Positions 44,606-53,096 of a stretch of 64,000 nucleotides of DNA are shown piece by piece (the stretch's first letter is position 1; every line of letters begins with the position of its first letter). Both the position numbers and the translations under genes were made by a program. The stretch lies in the NCBI GenBank assembly GCA_000403275.2, contig KE159598.1, positions 1,067,540 to 1,131,539 on the forward strand, written 5' to 3'. The notes beneath the pieces were generated by a model. It was not told the DNA's origin and searched no databases. It saw only the letters and a list, made by a program, of their open reading frames with translations. The DNA is from Lachnospiraceae bacterium 28-4. GTDB taxonomy: Bacteria; Bacillota; Clostridia; Lachnospirales; Lachnospiraceae.

Positions 44606-44643
44606 ATCAGAATCATACTCCTTCCCTGTTGGCATCCGGGCGG

Positions 44644-47532
44644 TTAATCCGCATTAAGGCTGCCGCCGGTAAGCGCCTCCGCTTTTCCTGCAATTTCATC
44701 TTCATCGGCCAGATCATAATAATATTTTATCACGTCTTTGGCTATCTGGGCCGCATAATCGGAAGTATAGCCGTTGGCTACCCTCACCGCCATAGCTATT
44801 TCAGGAGCTTCATATGGCGCATAGCAGACAAAAACAGCGTGGTTGGGTCTGCTTCTGCTCTCCTGCGCAGTACCCGTTTTTCCGGCCACATGTACGCTCA
44901 GGTCGCTATAATAGGCTTTCCCTTCGATCACTCTCCTCATGCCTGTATGGATCGCGTCCCAATAAGCGCTGTCCATATTGATGATATTGCGGATTTCCGC
45001 GCCGTAGTCCTCAATCAGATCATTGTTATGGTCTGTCAGCTTGTCCAATAATGTTAAATTATAACATGTTCCGCTGTTGGCGACTGTTGTAATGTATCGC
45101 GCAAGTCCTGCAGTCGTAAAGTTGTTGGTACCCTGCCCGATAGCGGAACGAACGGGGTCAATATCCGATATCTGGGGGGCGGATTCTTCAATCTCTACGC
45201 CGGACGGTTCGGTAAGTCCGTACATATCGGCATATTTTTCCAGCTTTTGCAGACCGACATCCGTCATATACCTTTCTCCTACGGTTCCCAGCCTGTAACC
45301 GACTTCATAAAAAAGGATGTTGCAGGAATGCTGGATAGCTCCTGTAATGCTAAGGGAGCCATGCCCGGAACGATTCCAGCAATGAGGCGGTTGTTGTTCG
45401 ATTTTATCAAACGTTCCCGTACAGTTCACGGGGGTGGGAATATCTATGACGCCTTCCATCAGCGCTGCCGTAGCCGATACCATTTTGAAAGTGGAACCGG
45501 GTGCCGTTTTCTGATAAGTGGCATAATTGATCATCGGCGTGGACAAATCGTTCCGAAGAGCGGAAAAATATTCCGCATCCACTCCGTTTGCCATACGGTT
45601 GTTGTCGTAACTGGGATAAGAAACGAGGGCGAGAACTTCTCCCGTGTTGACATCCGTTAATACAAGGGAAGCGGAATGGGGATCCAGCGCAAGCTGCGCC
45701 GGCGTAATATCCAGATTACGGATTCTGTCCAGCATAAATTCATAGGGGGAAACGAGGCCGCTGGTAAAACGCGCCGCTTCTTCCTCTTCAATATTTATGA
45801 TGGATTGTTCCAGCAGGATCAGGCAGACCTGCCTTCCCGATATTGCATTGTCCCTGATCATATATTTATATATTTTTTTATTAAATCCGGTATTATTATC
45901 AATATTTTCAAAAATATATTCCAGAAGATGGTTGTAAATTTCTTCCGAATCGGAATATTGGCTGTTCAGTTCCAGCTTGGTAACGTCAATCCAGTTTTTG
46001 GAGATAACATAATTCAAATATTCGTTCAGGCTGATTACTTCGTCGTTGGTCCACGCAATATAAGTGGCATCCGAGGTATCCACATCGTCTTCCATAATGA
46101 CTGCATTGCTGTACAGCATGGACGTAATAAAACTTTCATATACTTGATAATCTACAGGAAGCTCATTATAAGGAGTTTTTTTCGTGGTCAGTTCTTCCCT
46201 CAAACCGGCCAGCACTTCCTGTTTTCTTTCCAGAAATCCGGCATATACGGCCTGTTCGTTTTCTCCGGCGTTTGGTTCCGTAAAGTGGGCGGTGTTTATT
46301 ACATTATTATCAAACAGGGCGAAATAAACATCGTCAATAGGGATAAGAATATCCCCTGAACCTTCTCCCGGAGTAAATTCTTTAATATTGCGGATCTTAG
46401 TAAGCAGTATACTGGCTACTTTCGCTTCTAATATGTTGTATACCGCTTCCTGGAGATTTTTGTCTATCGTGAGATATACGTGGTTACCGGCAATCGGTTC
46501 TATCCGGTTGCTGGTTTCAATCACCTTTCCGACATTATCCACGACCACATCTTCCGAACCCTTTGTTCCCTGTAGTTCCGACTCCATGGAATATTCGATT
46601 CCCGATTTGCCGACGGTATCGTTTAAATCATATTTGGGATCCTGTTCTTTTAAAACCGCAAGTTCGTCCTGTGATATTTTTCCGGTATATCCGATGATCT
46701 GGGAAAAATAAACGCTGTCAACATAACGGCGTACCGTGTCTTCCGCCACGGCGACGCCTTCCAGATTATCGCTGTTTTCCATGACTACGGCTACCGTTTC
46801 TTCGCTTACGTTATAAGCAACTGTTGTTGCGATATACTTCTGAAAGCTGTTGGCGTTCATGGCGTAACGAACCGCCAGGATCTGTAGCACTTCTTCTTTT
46901 GTATAACCCGTGCAGGGGACAAAGGATTTCCTGTCTTCCGGATCCTCATAGTCCCCGATGCCGAAACGTTCGCTGGCACATAAATCGTAAACGACTTCCT
47001 CCGCTGTTTTTGTAGCGTATTTATAGCCCTTTTCCATCATTTCATCAATGGTGGCAAAGCCGTAAACATCTGCCAGAAAGCGGTAGAGCTGCCTGTCTTC
47101 CACAGCGAATGCATAATGCCCGTCGCTGTCAAGAATAATATTAAAATCATTTACGCTGCTGTCGCCGTTTTTCTCAATCATTTGAATCAAACGGTAGATA
47201 GTATCATTGAGATTTGCATTTTTGTTTCTTCCGGATTCGTAAACATCTTCAATCGTTACGTTGTAAGCCAGTTCATTATAGGCGAGCAGATTACCATTAC
47301 GGTCATAAATATTTCCCCTGGTGCTTGCCAGGGAACGGACTTTCGTTGTTTTTAACTGGAAATCGTTCAGATAGTCTTCGCCACGTATAATCTGCAGGTC
47401 AAAAACCCTGTAGATCATAAGCGCTCCAAGGGCGACAAAAAAGACGGTAAGAATGATCAGACGTATATTTACCATATTCAGAAAATTTTCTTTTAAATGT
47501 TTAAACAAATTTTTTTGCACTCCTTTGTTCAC
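44644..47532 (-). CDS. mrdA: Penicillin-binding protein 2, rod-shape transpeptidase (long form)
   Basis: The 962-residue class B PBP is the partner of RodA. It has an N-terminal membrane helix (about 25-45), a pedestal with STRGNIYDRNGNLLAYNE, then the transpeptidase domain. The catalytic motifs are SxxK in KTAPGSTFKMV (about residue 685), SxN in QHSCNILFYEVG and KTG in VAGKTGTAQES. Classical PBP2 has about 630-720 residues; the extra length is mostly an insertion of some 250 residues between about 380 and 640. The start is GTG 47532 or TTG 47508, where AAAGGAG fits better; either way it overlaps mreD. Confidence 0.94.
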   Translation of the reverse strand: MNKGVQKNLFKHLKENFLNMVNIRLIILTVFFVALGALMIYRVFDLQIIRGEDYLNDFQLKTTKVRSLASTRGNIYDRNGNLLAYNELAYNVTIEDVYESGRNKNANLNDTIYRLIQMIEKNGDSSVNDFNIILDSDGHYAFAVEDRQLYRFLADVYGFATIDEMMEKGYKYATKTAEEVVYDLCASERFGIGDYEDPEDRKSFVPCTGYTKEEVLQILAVRYAMNANSFQKYIATTVAYNVSEETVAVVMENSDNLEGVAVAEDTVRRYVDSVYFSQIIGYTGKISQDELAVLKEQDPKYDLNDTVGKSGIEYSMESELQGTKGSEDVVVDNVGKVIETSNRIEPIAGNHVYLTIDKNLQEAVYNILEAKVASILLTKIRNIKEFTPGEGSGDILIPIDDVYFALFDNNVINTAHFTEPNAGENEQAVYAGFLERKQEVLAGLREELTTKKTPYNELPVDYQVYESFITSMLYSNAVIMEDDVDTSDATYIAWTNDEVISLNEYLNYVISKNWIDVTKLELNSQYSDSEEIYNHLLEYIFENIDNNTGFNKKIYKYMIRDNAISGRQVCLILLEQSIINIEEEEAARFTSGLVSPYEFMLDRIRNLDITPAQLALDPHSASLVLTDVNTGEVLALVSYPSYDNNRMANGVDAEYFSALRNDLSTPMINYATYQKTAPGSTFKMVSATAALMEGVIDIPTPVNCTGTFDKIEQQPPHCWNRSGHGSLSITGAIQHSCNILFYEVGYRLGTVGERYMTDVGLQKLEKYADMYGLTEPSGVEIEESAPQISDIDPVRSAIGQGTNNFTTAGLARYITTVANSGTCYNLTLLDKLTDHNNDLIEDYGAEIRNIINMDSAYWDAIHTGMRRVIEGKAYYSDLSVHVAGKTGTAQESRSRPNHAVFVCYAPYEAPEIAMAVRVANGYTSDYAAQIAKDVIKYYYDLADEDEIAGKAEALTGGSLNAD

Positions 47533-48031
47533 TGTCTTCCAGCCTTTGGTTTATCCATAATATAATCGGATAAAGGAAAATAGTAATAAACGTGGTATAA
47601 ACGATTTCCGGCAGAATAATGTGGATAAAATAATAACTGAAATGAAATTTTGTCCGCATCAAAAACAATAAAATATAACAGGTCACGCCATAAAACAGGT
47701 CGCTGACAATAATGAGTGCCATAGGCAGTTTGATATCTTCAGGGTAAAAAATACGGTTGAATTTGCCATTGGTATACCCTATATACATATAGAGCAGCGC
47801 ATAAAAACCGAGTACTTCGCCAAAAAAGATATCAATGAAAAGGCCGCTGAAAAAGCCAATCAGCAAGCCGCTTTTTTCTCCTCTCATAAAACCAAAGGAC
47901 GCCGTCAGAATCAGCATCAGGTTCGGGACGATATTCCCAAACGCGAATGCATGAAAAACAGTACATTGCAATAAAAAGCAAATAAAAATCAATAGCCCTA
48001 CAACAAGCTTTCTTTTCAATATTGACCTCAC
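47501..48031 (-). CDS. mreD: Rod shape-determining protein MreD
   Basis: The 176-residue protein has five to six membrane helices (LVVGLLIFICFLLQCTVFHA, LIGFFSGLFIDIFFGEVLGF). It is a scaffold of the elongation complex with MreB, MreC, RodA and PBP2. The written start is GTG 48031; TTG 48019, giving MKRKLVVGLL, is equally plausible and better spaced from AGGTGAGG. It overlaps mrdA. Confidence 0.9.
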   Translation of the reverse strand: MRSILKRKLVVGLLIFICFLLQCTVFHAFAFGNIVPNLMLILTASFGFMRGEKSGLLIGFFSGLFIDIFFGEVLGFYALLYMYIGYTNGKFNRIFYPEDIKLPMALIIVSDLFYGVTCYILLFLMRTKFHFSYYFIHIILPEIVYTTFITIFLYPIILWINQRLEDSEQRSAKKFV

Positions 48032-48046
48032 CTTTCCTGCTTCGTT

Positions 48047-48916
48047 TTATTCTTCGATCGACTGTTTCAGCTGGGTAATGACAAGCACTTCTTCCAGATG
48101 TTCAAAGTCTACGGCTGGTGTAAGCTGGCCCGACTTGGTAATATTGTTGGCATCCACATTTAATACATTGATATAACCGATCAGTATATTGGGCAGATAT
48201 TTATCGCTGATATTGGAAGTGACGATTTTATCTCCCTCTACCACCTTATCCGCGCTGTCCACCAGTTTTTCAAATTTGATAACGCCGCTTCCATAAAGTT
48301 CCAAATCCCCGGAAACAACCAGATGGTCGGAAGTTGCAAGGACTTTGCCGCTGACATTGGAATTGTCGGCGATAATGGATGTAACCTTAGCCCAGTTGGG
48401 GCCAACGTCCACAACGCGGCCGACAAGGCCGCTTCCGGCAATCACATTCATATCGATGGAAATACCGTCCTCTTCGCCTTTGTCTATGACAAAGGAATGA
48501 AACCAGTTCCCCGCATCTTTTGCAATAATCCGGGCTCCCACTTTTTCATATCCTTCGTATTGGGAATCCAACTGGTACAGATCCCTCAAAGTAGTCAGTT
48601 CATAACGTTCCTGCTGTAAAATGGTGTTGTCGATGGTGAGTTCATCGATCTGCGCTTTCAGTGATTCATTTTCCGAAAGCAGGGAACGTATCTGAACCAG
48701 TTCCTCCGAACGGCGGGAAAGCCATCCTCCAACGGAACTGATTCCCTTTTCAAAGGGAATGATAACGTACCCGACCGCAGTATTGAGAACACCGCCGAAT
48801 ATATTTGTATTGAATGTGAGGATGATCGCACCTGCACAAATAATCGTTAAAATAAAAAGGAGATATTTACCTGGTAATGTAAACTTCTCTCCTTTTCTTT
48901 TTACTATTGGACTCAT
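48047..48916 (-). CDS. mreC: Rod shape-determining protein MreC
   Basis: The 289-residue protein has a cytosolic start, a membrane helix (about 16-38), a coiled coil (about 65-110, SLLSENESLKAQIDELTIDN) and a paired beta-barrel domain (SGLVGRVVDVGPNWAKVTSI, GDKIVTSNISDKYLPNILIG). It links MreB to the extracellular wall machinery. Its ATG overlaps the end of mreB by 4 bp. Confidence 0.95.
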   Translation of the reverse strand: MSPIVKRKGEKFTLPGKYLLFILTIICAGAIILTFNTNIFGGVLNTAVGYVIIPFEKGISSVGGWLSRRSEELVQIRSLLSENESLKAQIDELTIDNTILQQERYELTTLRDLYQLDSQYEGYEKVGARIIAKDAGNWFHSFVIDKGEEDGISIDMNVIAGSGLVGRVVDVGPNWAKVTSIIADNSNVSGKVLATSDHLVVSGDLELYGSGVIKFEKLVDSADKVVEGDKIVTSNISDKYLPNILIGYINVLNVDANNITKSGQLTPAVDFEHLEEVLVITQLKQSIEE

Positions 48917-49923
48917 TTACCCATTCCTTCAACCGCATATGCTACCGATTTATAGTTTTCTTCCCGGATCACTTTGGCAAGTCCTAACGCCACGCTGCTC
49001 ATCGGGTTGTCCGAAAGCTGGACTTTCAGTCCAGTTCCGCTGCTTAAAAGTTCTGCAAGGTGATTTACCTGGGCCGCTCCTCCTGTAAGATAAAGGCCAT
49101 GCCGGTAGATATCCGCAGCCAGTTCGGGCGGAGTTCTCTCCAGGATCACTTTTACATTATCTATGATCGTATTGAAATGTTCGGTCAGCGATTCATCCAC
49201 AAGGGGAGTCGGAATCTCTCTTTCCACCGGAAGGCCGGTAACGATATCCCTTCCGTATACGACTGCGGATTTTCCTGCCTTTTCCAGGTCTTTCAGGGAT
49301 ATCTTCACATTTTCCGCTGTCTTTCCACCGATAATAAGGCTGAATTCACGGCGGACCGCCGCCCGGATGGCATCGTCGAATTTCTGGCCGCCTACTTTGA
49401 TCAGACGGCTTAGAACGATGCCTCCCAGAGACAGGATAGATATTTCCGTCGTATCGTATCCGACATTAACGACAAGTACACCCTGGGAATTTTTCACATC
49501 AATGTCCATACCAAGGCCGTCTGCAACCGCTTTTTCTACAATCATCACCTTTTTGGCTTTAATATTGGCGTCGCTTACCAGATCATAGAAAGCCCTTCTT
49601 TCCACATCCGTGACGTCCGTAGGAACCGCGATATAATAATCGGCAGGTTTTATATTATTTTTGCATATATTGCCGATAAAATACCGGATCAGCGTTTCCA
49701 TATGCTTGATATCCGCGATTACTCCATTGCTGAGCGGATAAGAAATATGGATATATCCCGGCGCTTTTTCATACATTTCAAAGGCGGAATTGCCATAAGC
49801 GAACAATGTATCTTTGTTTTCAATGGCAATCATATTTTTTTCGATCATTACGGAATCTTCGTTCCTGCTGTAAATTTTGATATTGCTTGTTCCCAAATCA
49901 ATACCGAATGAATTGTTTCCCAA
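48913..49923 (-). CDS. mreB: Actin-like rod shape protein MreB
   Basis: The 336-residue actin-fold ATPase has phosphate-1 FGIDLGTSNIKIY, connect-1 and VMIVEKAVADGLGMDI, phosphate-2 VLVVNVGYDTTEISIL, and adenosine LTGGAAQVNHLAELL. It polymerises under the membrane and directs side-wall synthesis. It precedes mreC-mreD in the standard order. It differs somewhat from consensus MreB (GYDTTEIS for GGGTTEVA-type), so it could be an Mbl/MreBH-type paralogue. Confidence 0.93.
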   Translation of the reverse strand: MGNNSFGIDLGTSNIKIYSRNEDSVMIEKNMIAIENKDTLFAYGNSAFEMYEKAPGYIHISYPLSNGVIADIKHMETLIRYFIGNICKNNIKPADYYIAVPTDVTDVERRAFYDLVSDANIKAKKVMIVEKAVADGLGMDIDVKNSQGVLVVNVGYDTTEISILSLGGIVLSRLIKVGGQKFDDAIRAAVRREFSLIIGGKTAENVKISLKDLEKAGKSAVVYGRDIVTGLPVEREIPTPLVDESLTEHFNTIIDNVKVILERTPPELAADIYRHGLYLTGGAAQVNHLAELLSSGTGLKVQLSDNPMSSVALGLAKVIREENYKSVAYAVEGMGK

Positions 49924-49939
49924 ATCGATAAACCCCTTT

Positions 49940-50629
49940 CTATAGTAACCCGGCTTCTTTGAAGCTCATATATTTGTTATCCCCAATAATGATATGATCT
50001 ATAAGCGGAATATCCACCATTTTGCCGATTTCCTGTATATCTTCCGTTACCTGCAAATCTTGTTTGCTGGGAGCTGGATCGCCGCTCGGATGGTTATGCA
50101 GGAGCATAATGTGTACCGCTGCTTTTTTCAGTGCCGTAACGAATACCTCTCTTGGAGAAAGAAGAGACGCATTGATTGTGCCGATAGAAAGCACTTCTTC
50201 ATCAATCAGCCGTTCTTTTTGATCAAGCAAAAGAAGAAGAACTTTTTCCTTTCTTTCATAGCGCATACTTTCCATATAATATTTTGCTACCGAAGCAGGG
50301 TCTAAAAACTGTAATCCCTCTTTGGCGGCAGCCATCGTCATTCGCATGGATAATTCGGCAAGGCATTTTAGCTTTACCGCTTTTACCTCTCCGATCCCTT
50401 TGATTTCCATCAGTTCCTGTATGGTTACATAATACAGGCCGCCCAGCCCATATTCCTTTACGGAAGTCAGGGATAAGATTTCCTGGCCTATTTCCACCGG
50501 CTTACGTTCTTTTGTGCCTGTCCGTATAATAATGGCAAGGAGTTCCGCTTCTGTCAGCATGTTGGAACCCAGGCGCATAAATTTTTCATAAGGCAGATCA
50601 TTTTTTGCCTTATAAACCTCTTTCTTCAT
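49940..50629 (-). CDS. radC: RadC family JAB-domain protein
   Basis: The 229-residue protein has an N-terminal helix-hairpin-helix-like part (MEIKGIGEVKAVKLKCLAEL) and a C-terminal JAMM/JAB metal-binding domain with LLHNHPSGDPAPSKQD. Despite the name its role in repair is unproven. It lies just upstream of mreB, as in many bacteria. Start at ATG 50629 after AAAGAG; eleven more in-frame codons upstream are less likely. Confidence 0.93.
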   Translation of the reverse strand: MKKEVYKAKNDLPYEKFMRLGSNMLTEAELLAIIIRTGTKERKPVEIGQEILSLTSVKEYGLGGLYYVTIQELMEIKGIGEVKAVKLKCLAELSMRMTMAAAKEGLQFLDPASVAKYYMESMRYERKEKVLLLLLDQKERLIDEEVLSIGTINASLLSPREVFVTALKKAAVHIMLLHNHPSGDPAPSKQDLQVTEDIQEIGKMVDIPLIDHIIIGDNKYMSFKEAGLL

Positions 50630-50780
50630 ATTCCACTCTTTCCCGCTTGCTTCTCCGGGCATGGGAAAGGATTCTATCAGATATAATGAAGTGCATAACT
50701 AATATACATATTATCACATATTGCATTTTATGTACATAAAAATTCATTAATTTTTTCCAAACTTTTCTTGCAAAAAGGAT

Positions 50781-52097
50781 CTATTTACCAATATTCAGAC
50801 AAAAACCGTCCTTTTGATAAGTGACCACACCATCATCCAAAAGCTGCTGCAGCGATCTCATAATGCCGAATTTGGCATGGGGCCAGGTGAGGCCGCCTTG
50901 GAAATATACGGCGTAAGGAGGCTTTATAGGGCCGTCTGCGGATAATTCGATGGAAGAACCGGATACAAAAGCGCCGGCAGCCATGATGACTTTGCTGTCA
51001 TATCCGGGCATGTCCCAAGGTTCCGGCGTAACAAAGCTGTCTACGGGCGCTGCGGCCTGAATACCTTTACAAAAAGCGATAACTCCTTCCGGCGAACCGA
51101 AGGTAACGGCCTGGATAATGTCGTGCCGCTCTTCCTTGCCGTTTGGAATCACTGGGAATCCCAGCCTTTCATAAAGATTGGCGGCAAAAATAGCTCCTTT
51201 TAGCGCGCTTGCGGTTACCGTGGGCGCTAAAAATAAGCCCTGGTAAAAAGAATTCAGTATACCGAGAGAAGCGCCGACTTCTTTGGCGAGTCCGGGCGAT
51301 GTCAGGCGGCAGGCTGCGTTTTCCACATATTCCTTTTTGCCGGCAATATATCCGCCGGTAGGTGCCAGACCTCCTCCCGGATTTTTGATCAGGGAGCCAA
51401 CGACCATATCGGCTCCTGCATCCGTAGGCTCTGTCCGCTCTACGAATTCCCCATAGCAGTTGTCTACCATGCAGATCACATCCTGCTTGATCTGTTTGAT
51501 AAAAGCAATCAGTTCGCCAATTTTATCGACGGAAAGGGTCGGCCTTGTCTGATAACCTTTGGAACGCTGTATGGTAACAAGCTTCGTTCTGCCGTTGATT
51601 GCTTTTTTTATATTTTCGTAATCAAAACTGCCATCTTCCAGCAGATCCACCTGCCGGTAAGCGATGCCGTATTCGGCCAGGGAGCCTTTGGACGGACGGA
51701 TGCCGATGACCTCTTCCAAAGTATCATAAGGTTTTCCTACGGGGGAAAGAAGTTCGTCTCCCGGGCGCAGGCAACTGGAAAGAGCCAGTGCCAGGGCATG
51801 GGTTCCGCAGGTGATTTGAGGGCGGACGAGAGCGTCTTCCGTATGGAAAATATTGGCGTATACCGTTTCAAGGGTATCCCTTCCCAAGTCATTATAGCCG
51901 TAACCGGTCGTACCCAGCAGACAGGCTTCGCTTACCTTTGCATCCTGCATGGCTTTGATGACCTTTAGCTGATTATATTCGGCAATATTGTCGGTTTGTA
52001 TAAATCGTTCCCTGAGTTCGTTCAGTATGCTTTCTCCATAAGCTAATACCGCTTCTGATATACCGAGCGACTGGTAAATTGCATGATGATTTGACAT
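50781..52097 (-). CDS. Methionine gamma-lyase-like PLP enzyme (YnbB/aluminium-resistance family)
   Basis: The 438-residue fold-type-I PLP protein has a conserved start and GTTGYGYNDLGRDTLE, RPQITCGTHALALALSS, MVDNCYGEFVE, and the PLP Lys in VGSLIKNPGGGLAPTGGYIA. The family is present in most Firmicutes next to miaA/hfq/lexA and is annotated either as aluminium-resistance protein or methionine gamma-lyase; neither activity is established here. It ends the miaB-mutS-mutL-miaA operon. Confidence 0.9.
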   Translation of the reverse strand: MSNHHAIYQSLGISEAVLAYGESILNELRERFIQTDNIAEYNQLKVIKAMQDAKVSEACLLGTTGYGYNDLGRDTLETVYANIFHTEDALVRPQITCGTHALALALSSCLRPGDELLSPVGKPYDTLEEVIGIRPSKGSLAEYGIAYRQVDLLEDGSFDYENIKKAINGRTKLVTIQRSKGYQTRPTLSVDKIGELIAFIKQIKQDVICMVDNCYGEFVERTEPTDAGADMVVGSLIKNPGGGLAPTGGYIAGKKEYVENAACRLTSPGLAKEVGASLGILNSFYQGLFLAPTVTASALKGAIFAANLYERLGFPVIPNGKEERHDIIQAVTFGSPEGVIAFCKGIQAAAPVDSFVTPEPWDMPGYDSKVIMAAGAFVSGSSIELSADGPIKPPYAVYFQGGLTWPHAKFGIMRSLQQLLDDGVVTYQKDGFCLNIGK

Positions 52098-52105
52098 GTC
52101 TTTTT

Positions 52106-53086
52106 TTATTCCTCCATATGTTTTTCTCCGCCTGGATAGATTTTCCTTTGCTTCAGATTGTCTAAAAGAAATGCGAGTATTTTTGGCTCTTCGTAACGGA
52201 ATTCATTTTGAGGAACCCATATCACATCTTTTTCCCGGCGGAACCAGGTAAGCTGTCTCTTGGCAAAATGGCGGGTATCTCTTTTGATCAGATAGATAGC
52301 GCGATCCAAAGTAATATCCCCTTCCAGACAGCTGAGAATTTCCTTATAGCCAAGCCCCTGCATGGATACCATTTCTTTTGTACAGCCCATTTTTTTTAAA
52401 GCGGTCACTTCTTCGACCAGTCCTTCTCTTATCATATGATCCACCCGCCGGTCGATCCGGTCGTACAGCAGATTCCGGTCATCGGTCAGAACAAAATAAC
52501 AGGCGTTATACGCCGCCTTTTTTTCGCGTTCGGCCTCATTGTGTTCCGATATTTTCTTTCCGGTCATTCGGTAAAATTCCAGAGCGCGGATCACCCGTTT
52601 TCTATTATTTTCATGAATGGCCAATGCCGATTTTTCATCCACTTCGGCCAACATTTTATGGAGAAAAACATTACCCTTTTCTTCCGCCAGTTTTTCCAAT
52701 TCTTTCCGGCAGGCCGTATCTTCTTCATTTTCCGTAAAATCGATATTATATAAAATGGCCTGAATATAAAAACCAGTTCCTCCGGTCAGAATGGGGATAT
52801 GTCCTCTTTCATAAATTTCCTGAATGCATCTTCCCGCCTCTTTTTGGAAAATGACTACGTTAAAATCCTCCGTAGGTTCCAGAATATCGATCAGGTGGTG
52901 CGGGATGCCTTTCATCTCTTCCTGCCGTATCTTGGCGGAACCAATATCCATATGCCGGTATACCTGCATGGAATCGGCGGAGATAATTTCTCCGCCGATG
53001 GCTTCGGCTAATTGCAAAGATAATGCGGTTTTCCCCGCCGCAGTAGGTCCTGTCAGGATGACCAGCGGTTGTTTTTTTTCTATCAT
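52106..53086 (-). CDS. miaA: tRNA dimethylallyltransferase
   Basis: The 326-residue enzyme adds a dimethylallyl group to A37 of tRNAs reading UNN codons. It has a P-loop ILTGPTAAGKTALSLQLA, EIISADSMQVYRHMDIGSAK, PHHLIDILEP, LTGGTGFYIQAIL, and the tRNA-binding QLTWFRREKDVIW. The product is further modified by MiaB, whose gene heads the same operon. ATG 53086 follows AGGAAAGAG; the longer reading would overlap mutL. Confidence 0.97.
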   Translation of the reverse strand: MIEKKQPLVILTGPTAAGKTALSLQLAEAIGGEIISADSMQVYRHMDIGSAKIRQEEMKGIPHHLIDILEPTEDFNVVIFQKEAGRCIQEIYERGHIPILTGGTGFYIQAILYNIDFTENEEDTACRKELEKLAEEKGNVFLHKMLAEVDEKSALAIHENNRKRVIRALEFYRMTGKKISEHNEAEREKKAAYNACYFVLTDDRNLLYDRIDRRVDHMIREGLVEEVTALKKMGCTKEMVSMQGLGYKEILSCLEGDITLDRAIYLIKRDTRHFAKRQLTWFRREKDVIWVPQNEFRYEEPKILAFLLDNLKQRKIYPGGEKHMEE

Positions 53087-53096
53087 AAGCTCTTTC

